Assembly: GCA_015178975.1 (NCBI GenBank)
Contig: WHVD01000011.1
Coordinates: 434,001-498,000, forward strand
Origin: Hysterangium stoloniferum
Lineage: Eukaryota; Basidiomycota; Agaricomycetes; Hysterangiales; Hysterangiaceae
Length of the DNA: 64,000 nucleotides
Direction: 5' to 3'
Positions 26,425 through 36,840 of this stretch are shown here, one piece after another; the first letter of the stretch is position 1; the number at the start of each line of letters is the position of its first letter. A model generated the notes under the pieces. The model searched no databases and was not told the DNA's origin. It saw only the letters and a program-made list of their open reading frames with translations. The position numbers were made by a program, and so were the translations under genes.

Positions 26425-26745
26425 ATGAGATACTCCGATTAGTGATGATCTCATACCTCGTCTTGTGATTGATTAGATCCTACCAGTTCACATCATGTGA
26501 TAGTTATATTTAGTTTAGTGTTCACTTAGTTCCATGTTGCGGACATACGTTCACTGCACAGACCAGTGCACAGACCATGTATTCTAGTATATAGTTCGCC
26601 TCAGCTGAGGAGTGGATCCTCATCTGGAAGCCTAGCTATAGCATTGGTTTACTTCACACCGCTCTACTCTTAAGTGGCATTCGCTCCTAGATAGAGAGTA
26701 CTCGCACTTTGCTCTCCCTCACTACCAGATTATTTTAACAACACC
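26425..26745. mobile_element. CpG-containing insert, candidate solo LTR
   Basis: About 320 bp with many CpGs inside otherwise CpG-poor sequence. It begins with an 8-bp hairpin (TATGAGAT ... ATCTCATA) and contains promoter-like text. The ends and the class are unproven; a Ty1/copia-type solo LTR is possible. Confidence 0.3.
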
Positions 26746-26759
26746 TAAAGGGGTAAACT

Positions 26760-27005
26760 ACAACACAACAGGTTTCAGGGTGCCAAGGAGGTGGTGCCAT
26801 ATCCTGGGGCTCCAATGTCAGGGTGCCAAAGGGTTACAAGGGTAAGAACAAGCTGTCAGGGCTGAAAGACAGGGATCCCAACATAAACCAAGTGTCAGGG
26901 TCCCAAGGTGGTGGCTCTGTAGTCCAAGGCACTGATGTTGGGGTCCTGGAATGGTTATCAAGGTAAGACCAAGTTGTGGGGACCTGAAAGGGTGAGAATC
27001 CTAAC
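26760..27005. repeat. Dispersed repeat R1, second copy
   Basis: Reverse complement of 18030-18240 (ACCAAGTTGTGGGGACCTGA, GTAAGAACAAGCTGTCAGGG). Confidence 0.7.
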
Positions 27006-27659
27006 ACTGATCTTCTGCCTCATTGAATGCCCTCTGCATCTCAACATCTTAACATTTTGCTGAACTGTCAGTATCCTAATTTCAGGTAGACAGGGACTTT
27101 GTGTATTTTAGACTTGAGGACAGGTCTGGGTTTAGAGGGGTATGGGGTATTGAGCAGGATTAGAGTAAACCAATATCTAAGTCAAATAAGTTGAACAAAA
27201 ATAAACCAGATTCAAAGTTGATATTTAAAGTAGGTTGTAACTACATTACATCATGGTAGTTACAGTATACCAAGAGTAGGTATTGTTCTACAAATTGTGC
27301 AAACAAAGGGGTGGACTAAAATGAGAACAAGGATGAGACATGTACATATCCAATATACAGTAGTCAGGTAGTTGGAGGGGTTACAGACTGGAAACAAAGG
27401 GAATCATAGCTAAGGGTTCCAATCATAACAGAACACAGGGTTGGTAATGCATATAAACTGATAAACAAATGTATTTTTGGCAAAGTGGTTCTGGGGCAGG
27501 TGCAGACATTGACTTGTAGAAGTGGCAAAAGTCAACAGAAATGCTATCTGGGGAAGAGTTGGGTCCTAAGTGGAATCTGGACATGGGGCTTAAGAGCAAG
27601 CTCTAAAGACAGGAGGGGGGTTTCTAAATCAATATTTGAATCAAAGAATAGTGGAATAT

Positions 27660-27790
27660 GAGGTGGAGAATTTATACTAAAGGAGAATAACCAAAAACTT
27701 TAAAAAATATTTACTCAATCAAGTATATATATTTATATTGTTTGACATAGAATTAATATTTCATGACACTTGATCTAAATGGTAATATTC
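27660..27790. repeat. Dispersed repeat R2, second copy
   Basis: Reverse complement of part of 21920-22105 (CTCAATCAAGTATATATATT, AATATTTCATGACACTTGAT). Confidence 0.65.
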
Positions 27791-29550
27791 GAGGGGATAT
27801 GCATTTACAACTTCTACTTAAAACGGTGGCAAAAACCCAAGATTTTGGACATGAATTATGAAATAGGTGATTGACATTTCATGTGACTGCGGCATATTTT
27901 TTCTCTCGGTCCATCGAGTATCAGAACTCAGTAATTAAGCCAATCCGTCCGAACATTAACCTCTCCCCGTCTTATACCTCAAGTTCGGATTCACGCTTTG
28001 GAAGACTCGGCCCGAAGATCTGCCAGATAACTCATATTTATAAGTTTTTCCGGTGGTTGGAAATATGCACATCGTAGTGGCAGCTCCTATTTAGCCTTGA
28101 TGTAGATTTACCGAATGACAGCCACATTTGAAACCGAGCCAGACCATCAAATCATCCGTCGGCGACCAAATTTATAAGAGCTTCAGCTAAGGATGTTTAC
28201 GATATTTCTATAGGTGCATCTCTGAGAGGAGGCGTTACCAAAAACGGGAACTGGAATTCATCAAATCCATAAACTCCGCGAGGTTTAATTTCTTTCCAAA
28301 AAGCCCTTGCTGAGACATTAGACACCTTATTTATTATTGCTGTGTTGTGAACATCTGAACACTGTAACATAGTATGTATATTTTAGTTGGTGTCGTGTCG
28401 CGTAAAAGCAAAGAAAACTACCGCCCACGGCCCTAGACTGTCCTAGGGAACGCGAAATTTTTCATTATTTTTGAGATCAGTCATCATTTTTTGAAATAAA
28501 AATAATTTTGAAAAATCTCTTAACTACGTCTAAGTCAGATACAAGGTTTTCATCAACATATAGTAACTAGGTCGGCAGAGGGGAATTGGGAACGGGTGAG
28601 GCACATACGCACCATATCGTTGACTGCACCAGGAAAGTGGGAAGATCAGTAAGTATGCCGTCTATATTGTCTAGAGCCATCTAGGAGAGCTAGCTAACTC
28701 GGCTAGACACTACTTTCGCGAGATCCCTATTTATTAGTCGGTATAAAGGCTTACTATAGATCTAGGGAGTCTAGGGAGTCTACATAATGGGTGTAGACAT
28801 TCCCAAATCCCTGATGTGTGGGACCCGCTCACCTCGTGATGGAACATGCTATGTCTATTCGAAACTTGGAGGTTACGTGTTACGTGTTCGAAGATTTATC
28901 CTTTTCCTCAGCTGTAGGGTCCTTGATATAATGTATAACCTTTCTGGAACTCAAAACAAAAAAAAAACGTTATCTAATATTTCCAGTTGCGCGTATCTAG
29001 TATAGACTCCCTCTGAGAAAACATTATCTGTTGTAAGAATTTTCAATATCCAATCGCTAGGTGAAGGGATGACTTGTTTTCAGCCTTGGCTTGGTCGGTG
29101 CCTCGTCTCTCTTTGGTATCATGGAAGTGAGCAAGCTAAGCCAAGGGGCATATTCACAAGAACATGTCTGGAAACGCTGACAGATAAAGGAGAGAAACAA
29201 AACATTCATCTTTGTTGGAACAGCTGTCATTTCATTAAAACCTCCAAGTTACCCCTGTTCCAACTAATGAAATATTAGCAAACTGAATTAGTTCCTGATA
29301 TTCATACCAGGCACACCATTCAGCATTCAACCCGCTTATATATATTACCTGCAAACACTGGTTTCTTCCACGCATTGAAATTCATGAAGTCTTGTTACTA
29401 TCTAACGTTCAGGAGATTGTTATGAGAAAGTAAAGACCCGAATCAACGAAAGTTAGCTACTGAATAGTAATATACACATAAAAAAGAGCGCATGTCTAGA
29501 CTCATTAATAAGGATGATTGTCTTATCCTAACCAAAATAACGCAATTCAA
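27791..29550. other. Gene-free interval between repeat block and membrane-protein gene
   Basis: CpG returns to normal after about 27880. Small open frames at 27871-28077 and 28787-29278 have no motifs or splice support. I see no RNA gene. Confidence 0.45.
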
Positions 29551-31142
29551 TCATAGCTCCGGAACGCGAGATGTCGAGCCATCAGCGGGCCTGCCCATGT
29601 TGGGAGGAGTCGGGTTAGGGTAACCCGTTTGGTAAAGAAGGCTAGCGTCATACTCCTGATACTGTCCAGGCTGCGGTGGCTGAAACTGGCTAGTCATAGA
29701 CTGCTGGTATTGCTGTGAAGGGTATGTATTTGCAGGAAGAAGTGGAGCGTCGCTTAGGGGTGTCGCTGTTTGCGGGGGACTGGAGAATGTCTGCGCAGAA
29801 GGGGATGGTGTGGGCATGGGATTGCCATACGCACCGTTGGCGAGCAGCGGTTGAACAGCGTGAAGATCACCCATACGACCTCCGTTGGCGTAATGTGCCG
29901 CAATCTCGCCATACCAACGTTTCCGTTTGTTCTGACGCACAAGGCAGATGATTAATCCAGTGCCGAAAAACAATACCCAAAATCCAGCGATGATGCCCTG
30001 TTTTCATGTTAAAGAGGATGGCAGCCTAGAAATGGTTCAAAATAATATACCAATGCGATGCCAACAGCCTTTCCGACATTATTTTTGACACTGTCATCGA
30101 AAGGGTCATTAAACCCATCACCGCCACCATTAAAAGGACCAGTGATAGTCGCAGTAGCTGCCGTAAACGGAAACGATGCGGTAGGGATGCCTCCGGCCAC
30201 AGCAATACTTGAAGCTTCGAACGACAGCCAATCCTCCCCTTTATACAAATAGCATTAGAGCATCCACAATTGAGCAATCTGACAGAATAAAATACCATTT
30301 TCAACCTGGAAGGCCCAGGGCGGGATACTACTACTCAGAGAAGAAGCTTGGGAAGGCAGGCTGCAAAAACTCTGTAAATAAACCCAATGTAACAAGCTTT
30401 CGCACTTACCCATTAGGATTATAGCTTGAGCAGCCCGCTTTCCATACTGAGGTCAAAATGAGCTCTATCTATCCTGATACTCAAATTAGAATGGCACTTA
30501 CTGGTCTCAGAAACCCAGTTCTCGGAGAAAACCCCCGGTTGGCACCTAAGAAGACATTATGAAAACATCCATGGTGAATATCCGAGATAAACATACCAAC
30601 TGCAACCAGCCTAAGAGGATGATTAAAATGAAAACTAAAGGGAATGGGAGAATATATACCATCAAGTTGTACGCGACAACGTTACATTGACAAGGCGTAG
30701 CACTTGTTCCGTTTGGCTAAAAGACGAAAGTTAGTGGCAATCAATGGTGATGCTAGATACTTACGCTTGGATAATGAGCGTTGGGAACGTTACTAAAATT
30801 TTGTAAGGACTGGTAGTCACATCTCGTAAAAGAAAGGGTTGCTCACGTTGTAATCAAAGGAGGGACAGAGGCGTCTATAACAAAGTCGTCAACTTGACTG
30901 GCATCTGACGAAGCAAACAACGGGACACACTAGGATCGCACAATCCTTGAAGATTTCCCCATATTTGACATGCACTCAAACCTTTGTAAGCAGTCCATCT
31001 TAAACCTCCCTTGAGTACAAAGGCTCCCTCTCAAAAATGTTAACACTCACTCAGCATAATCACAAACAGCTGTGACTGAAACAGCTGCAGTGGCGGCGTC
31101 GAAAACGGACGTTAAGAGAGCAACTATCAATAAAGGTATCAT
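29551..31142 (-). CDS. Cys-rich type I membrane protein with Gln/Pro-rich tail
   Basis: Function unknown; topology suggests a cell-surface protein. Start ATG 31140-31142 opens a signal peptide (MIPLLIVALLTSVFDAATAA). Short exons follow with CDYAEWTAYKGLSACQIWGN, LCDPS, PNGTSATPCQCNVVAYNLM, a CQPG-like segment and SSSIPPWAFQVENG, so the ectodomain is rich in Cys and potential N-glycosylation sites. A Ser/Thr/Ala stretch (30245-30055) precedes one transmembrane helix, IIAGFWVLFFGTGLIICLV. A basic stop-transfer RQNKRKRWYG and a cytosolic tail of about 110 aa, rich in Pro, Gln, Ser and Tyr, complete it. About ten small GT-AG introns. It lies tandem to RPB5 on the same strand. The layout is like basidiomycete transmembrane proteins of unknown role; a wall sensor is one possibility, without proof. 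Confidence 0.78.
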
Positions 31143-31457
31143 AGCAAGAAGGAAGTGGGGTAGGAAAAGGCTTTGCAAGTGAAACTCATCTTCACGTTAT
31201 ATATCGCCAAGGCTCAAAAGTTACAATGTCAAGATTGAGTTTGGTACTAAGCGCTGTTTCACTTCAGGCGAGGCTCAGGGGGGAGAGTAGACATAGGGAA
31301 CCAATCAGAGCGTCTCGTTAAACCAAGACGGTCCATAAATACTAATGAAACGTGAAACAATCATCAATGAGGCTGCTATACTAAAAACAGTAATACGGAG
31401 AACCGGCCATAGTGGAAAATAGCACAATGAAATACAACATAGGACTCTCCAATGCCG

Positions 31458-32356
31458 CTAAAAACATATACGATAACTCGCGTACCGTCCACTCGTTTCA
31501 CTTGGTCGCGTGATTTTCACTACTTGTCCTCGACGTAATCCATAATAACGCGCAACAGGATCCGCTACTTGGATCCTTGGAAGTTGTGTTTCTTTTAGTC
31601 GACTAAACGACACGATGATGAGATTGAGATGCAAGAATATCTGTCAGACTTACTATCTCTCTAGCAACGCCTTCTTATCTTCTGGCGATAATACCTCGTG
31701 TTTTGGTACCAGTGTATGGTGGGTAATGTTGACCAGTAAATCTGCTTCCGAGAACTCCTCTAGTTTGTATTGCTGAGACATCGCAACAATAACCTGATGG
31801 GTGGAGACGAAATCAGGGTATGAGACGGCATACCTATAATGAATTTATATCTCACCTTCCGTGCTGACGGTGTCATATTACCAGGAAAAATTATGATCCC
31901 TCTTTGAATAGATTTCTCATCAAGGATGCCCAAGAATCTACGGAAAGCATCAATAACGTCAATAAGGCTTAAAGCCAGACACCAACTTCCGCATCGTCTT
32001 GACACCCACGCTCTTCTCCTCGGTAAAGAATATGAATATATGATCTGACGCATTTGTACGAGAGTTGGTGAAAAAGTTGAGTTGACTTCGGCTGTTGTTC
32101 GTATTAAAAGGTGCATTCCCTCAATAAGACCAGTGCACAAAACTTACTCCACAGAACCCATATTAGATGCGTATGTCGCGCGAAAGGTTTGTAGATCCAT
32201 AGCTATTTCGTCTGCAGACACTTGGAATCCCTACACGCCCATATAAGAACACCAAACAAAGGAAACGAAAGAATGCAGACTGACTCTGTCCTTGACTAGC
32301 TCATGAATAGTGCGGTTTATCTTCCATAACCGAGCAACTTCTTCGTCTGAGGACAT
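31458..32356 (-). CDS. rpb5: RNA polymerases I, II and III shared subunit Rpb5 (ABC27)
   Basis: Shared jaw subunit of all three nuclear RNA polymerases. Start ATG 32354-32356 gives [20 protein letters not shown]. Next exons read [20 protein letters not shown], then [40 protein letters not shown], and MTPSARKV. The conserved C-terminal domain follows: [60 protein letters not shown] then YRICF and TAG (stop complement 31458-31460). All family-defining blocks are present and length, about 220 aa, is normal. Several short introns. Head to head with the DUF1295 gene, 141 bp between start codons. Confidence 0.95.
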
Positions 32357-32497
32357 CGCCCTGAAGTGTGAAACGGAACTGTAGACAAACCACAGACGTG
32401 AAACGCCACAAGCCAACAAAAAAACCAAGGCTCTCGGCTGCTGACATAATATGATGTTAAACGGCTGGCATCTCTCCGAATCTATTAAACACTAACC

Positions 32498-33877
32498 ATG
32501 CATTGGCAACACATCCCCCCGGCTTTCGTGCAGCCAGTTCAATTCTGCTTGTTTAATATTGCGTGGACGTGGATAGCTAGTCTCCTTACTGGCAATGTTT
32601 CTCAAGTGGATCGCATTTGGACATTTCTTCCCGCTGTTTACACGGCATACTATGCAGTGTATCCTCTTTTAGATTGGGCAGATCCTGCTATCAAGCAACA
32701 AGGTGTCAGTGAGAGGACCGTTCTTATGCTTATACTACAGGTGTCGTAAATTACACATCCTCCTTGTGCCAGTATTAAGGACCTCGAAATACATAAGGTC
32801 ATATGGATGATTCGTCTGACCTATAACACATGGCGTCGGGGTCTTTTCAACCTGTGCGTGTTTTATACAACAGTCCAAGTACTGTCTTCGATCTATGTTA
32901 ATACAGAAAAGATGAAGACTACCGCTGGGAGATTACTAGAAAGAAAGTCCCTGCCTGGGCATTCCAAATTTTCAATTTTTCCTTCATAGGTAGTTCCTCT
33001 CCTCAGTGAATTTATAAAATCTACTCATATGAATTTACCTAGCCGTCACACAGAATATCCTACTGTTTATTCTTGGAGTGTGTACTTTCGTAATCCCAGG
33101 AATATGTATTTATCTGGCATCTAGCTTCCCGCACACAACGCACTTATTCGTGGACCCCAAAAACTTGGCGCATCTGATGTTCTTCTGACCGTTTTAGCTC
33201 TTGCGACACTGGCTTTGGAATTCACCTCCGATAATCAACAATGGTCATATCAGGTACCGTCATTTATTCATTTAATGGCTTGCCATGCAAGCTCAATTTC
33301 TTCGAAGAATTTTAAGCACAAGGGCGTCATTAATCCAAATGAGTGGCCTGGTGCACAGATTCAATGGACGGAGGATGACAAACAGAGAGGTATATATATT
33401 CCGTATCCAGGGATGAAATTCTCATGCGGGCATGCCTCTAGGTTTTGTTACACGGGGTCTCTGGGCGTATTCGAGACACCCCAATTGCGCATGCGAGCAA
33501 ACTTTCTGGGTATATTATTTGCTCAAGGGGCAATGACGTATCGACGTTGATGTTTTTTTTTTCAGTACATCATGACGTTTTTCCCCATCTTGGGGGCGAC
33601 CCACCTACCTAGGCATTCTGCTGTCGCCGCCGCCACGACGCCCCTATGGTCGTTGCTCCCCGCTATCTCTCTCAGTGCCTTGTTCATCTCCTCGACCATT
33701 TTCACAGAGTCAATCTCATCGCCCAAATATCCCGAGTATGCAGCCTATCAGTCTCGTGTGGGGATGTTTTGGCCCTTCAGTACCTTCTTCAAGAGATTGC
33801 ACTTGACTATGACCGGGGAAAAGGAAAGGCTAGACCGTATGGTGTGGGGCCCTGTAAAAGGCAAAAGAACCCAGTAG
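32498..33877 (+). CDS. DUF1295 membrane protein (steroid 5-alpha-reductase-like fold)
   Basis: Polytopic integral membrane protein of the DUF1295 group, related to the C-terminal domain of steroid 5-alpha reductases and isoprenylcysteine methyltransferases; substrate unknown. Start MHWQHIPPAFVQPVQFCLFN, with hydrophobic helices around LFNIAWTWIASLLTG and FLPAVYTAYYAVYPLL. Then come MIRLTYNTWRRGLFNL, DEDYRWEITRKKVPAWAFQI, LATLALEFTSDNQQWSYQ, FKHKGVINPNEW and FCYTGLWAYSRHPNFACEQ-type text at about 33440-33500. The last of these is the diagnostic DUF1295 box (R-HPN). The final exon holds YIMTFFPILGATHLPRH, a further helix, SPKYPEYAAYQSRVGMFWPF and ends VWGPVKGKRTQ. Short introns; no break noticed. 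Divergent from rpb5 over a 141-bp gap, so probably sharing a promoter. Confidence 0.85.
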
Positions 33878-34617
33878 TTACTGAGTTGCAGCGCATGGTG
33901 GTTTGTCGTCGTATGATTTGCTTTGTTTCCTTTCTCACCTTTCCCTCCACTCTCCCCCTTTCCCTGACCTATTCTTAAGAAAATGAAAAGATTGGAAATA
34001 AGCATGCACTTTACTATGCATAGCAATGTATATATTTGTAATTACTATGTCTGTTCGACTGACAAGATACGATTTATAGAATTAAGAAAAAAAGGCGGAG
34101 CATCGCTTTACACATGCTAGCGTGTTAGACTCCACTAAGTATGCATTCCGATTTCAATAATTCTGTTACACCCAATTTACCCTTTGTTTCTAATAGTAGA
34201 AGATAATGTGATTGCACACTTTTATATGATGAATACTCTTGAAGGTAGAACATTTGAAAAGACTCGGCATGATATAGGCTGTTCTGAAGTATTTACTACT
34301 GAACCGCTTGACGTATATTCATTCGGACAATTTTCAGAGATTCTAGTAAATTACATGAATGGAACTCACTTCGAATCATCAAGTTCGGGTGACGTTATGC
34401 GACAGTAACTCGATTACATGGGGCCGATGCCTAATTAACAGGGACACTAACTATTTTAGCAAAACCTCCCCATACTGAGGTGGTTGTTGCTTATACTGAG
34501 ATACCTTTACACTACGGACGGAAAAAAATAGAGAAGATGAATAAGGAACATTTCAGTCCCTAAAAAAAATTTGATAAAAATTGGTGATAGTGGCCCTATC
34601 AATAAGACACACCGAAA
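33878..34617. other. Intergenic between convergent genes
   Basis: 3' flanks of the DUF1295 and Hrp1-like genes. A small frame around 34200-34408 (DVYSFGQFSEILVNY) recalls a piece of a protein kinase, but is too short to support as a gene. Confidence 0.4.
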
Positions 34618-36724
34618 TTATCGACCGTACGGATGGAAGCGATGTTGTCCTCCTGCAGAGCGTTGAGGGCCAACTCCACCGCCGGGTCCCGTCGGCGGTC
34701 CTGCTCCTCGAGGCCCTCTAGGGATGTTGGGGTTCATTGGAGTAGCACCCATGGGTGTTGCTGCAGGTCCCCCTCGTCCCATACCGCCTCCCATACCGCC
34801 TCCCATACCACCCCCCATCATCATTCCAGGCCCACCCATCCCCCTTGCATAACCACCCATTCCCATGCCGCCCATTCCCATACCTGGTCCGCCTGCTCCC
34901 ATCATAGGTCCCATTCCCATTCCACCCCCCATCATTGGATTCATACCACCATTGAATCCACCACCGCCACCAAATTGTTGGAACATCCGTTGATAAAGTT
35001 GGGCGAGAGCTTGAGGATCAAAGGGAGTCTGACCAGGCGCAGCCGTAGGAGCTTGTTGAGTGTAACCGCCGGCGGCGGCGGCGGCGGCTCCACCACCTTG
35101 CATGACACCACCTCCACCGCCACCTTGGGAGCCCTCGCGGTAGAAACCGCCTTGCCCACCCCCAATCTGTGCCCCTCGTGGTTGAGCAAGCTTAACTTCG
35201 ACCTGATTGGGCACTTCAGATTCACTTCAGTCCACAAAGAAAGAGTACTCACCACTTTTCCTTCAATATCAAGACCACCCATCCCTATTAGTTGGTCTAC
35301 ATCCGCTTTTTCGTCGAACGTTACAAAACCGAATCCCTTGCTTCTGCTGGAATCTCGATCAATCATCACTGTAGCATCTATAACTTTCCCAAATTGACTG
35401 AAGAAGTGACGCATCGATTCATTTGTGACGGATGGCGCTAACCCCCCTACAAAGACTTTTTGTGTACGGTTATGTTCTTGACGGGGAATGGCCCGCTTTG
35501 GATCTATCTAGGAACAACAACAAATGCTTAATGCATATACATGCCTATCAAAAACTAACTCACGATCTTGCCATCCAAATAGTGTTCCCGAACCATAACG
35601 GCATTGACAGCCGCTGGGTCCTCGAAAGTTAAAAAGGCAAAACCTCTCGAGCGACCGCTTGCATCGCGCATGATTGTACACGCATCTACTTTGCCAAACT
35701 CGGAGAAGTACTGCCTTAATGTTTCTAAAGATACTATGAGTACAAGAAAGTGTAATCAAAATAAGTACCGTGTACCATCCGTTGTGTCCCAATTTAGACC
35801 TCCAACAAACATTTTCCTACGGAATTGTGCAAGTCGTTCACATAATACGGGAAGAGCGACGTAACGATGGAAGCCAGAGCAGACAGGTAGAAAAAAGATG
35901 CTATTAGTATCGATCTAGAATACGTGAGATAATAGTAAAAAGTGGATGAACTTGTCTGGAATATACTAGTTCTAGTCCAGTATGGGCTAAAGAACTCGAG
36001 CTACGTGACCGTGGAGACTAGTTGACGAGGGACGAGGTATAGAATAAACTACCGGCTCGAGTCCAAGGCCGCAACCAATCATCAACTTCGTGAGAGGGAA
36101 TGTGTATACCATCCCCCCAGTAGACATCTTTGAAGTAAACACAGTCGCAAAAATGTACTCACCCTTCGTCTTTCATTTCGGAAGGACGCACGCTGCGATC
36201 AACCACATTTATGTGGGATCTCTCTCCTGTAGTATCGACTTGCTGTATCTCAGAACGCTCGGCCAAATAATCTTGCCGGTCCGGGATAGTCTGATTGTGA
36301 TGATAAGTAGAAAACTGTTGTGCGACTTGAGTAGAGTAAGGCGTTCCATTGGACACTGGCGGCACAATCCGTGACTCATTATACGATGTAGATGCTATAT
36401 GCGTCGGGATAGGCGCAGGGGGAGGGACAGGGGCAGCAGAACGAACAGCTGGTTGCACAACAGCCACTACAGGCTTAGATTCTGGAGCTGGTGTACTTTG
36501 AATCGGTTGAGGCTGAGGCGGCACTGGCGTTGCCACCGATTCTTCCTTAATAGAAATTTTCACCTCGTCAGCTTCAGCTGCTTGTGGTTCTGGCTCTAAT
36601 GGAACTGCAAACTCGTTATCATCCCCGCCGTATAAATCTGTAGATCAGCTATTAACTACTTGAGAGTCACTAATCGCGAAAAGTCGTTCTTACCCCCATA
36701 GAGGTCGTCGTCAAGTTGGGACAT
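34618..36724 (-). CDS. hrp1: Hrp1/Nab4-like RNA-binding protein, two RRMs and Gly/Met-rich tail
   Basis: Nuclear hnRNP-type protein of the cleavage/polyadenylation factor I group (Hrp1, also like DAZAP1/Musashi). Start ATG 36722-36724: MSQLDDDLYG, then DLYGGDDNEFAVP after an intron. A Pro/Gln/Val-rich N-terminal region (36560-36165) leads to RRM1 (about 35860-35530; RNP1 GFAFLTFED, RNP2-like MFVGGLNWD). A linker DPKRAIPRQEHNRTQ leads to RRM2 (about 35470-35190; VFVGGLAPSVTNESMRHFFS, RNP1 GFGFVTFDEK). The DPKRAIPR linker between tandem RRMs is a hallmark of the Hrp1 family. The C terminus is low complexity: poly-Gly, poly-Ala, then repeats of GMGMGG/GGGMGG and an RGPRGAGPP segment, ending HRFHPYGR. 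Head to head with the deubiquitinase gene, 116 bp apart. Confidence 0.93.
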
Positions 36725-36840
36725 GACAGTTGGAAGGAGGCCGAAATTGCGGACTTCACGCCTGAGTTTGAAGACTTGGTGGGAACCGAAAGAGTCCACA
36801 AGACACCACAACTAATACTTGTTCAGTGCAAGTCGAGTCA

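Noticed and set aside
17460-28080. CRISPR-like array or prokaryotic island
   Set aside because: Repeats are LTR fragments, MITE and foldback DNA in a clearly eukaryotic, intron-rich genome; no regular spacer pattern.
34184-34408. Kinase-like fragment DVYSFGQFSEIL
   Set aside because: Only a dozen residues resemble a kinase and no other kinase motif is nearby.
34633-35397. 254-aa plus-strand His/Ser-rich frame
   Set aside because: Reverse-strand shadow of the Gly/Met-rich tail and RRM2 of the Hrp1-like gene.
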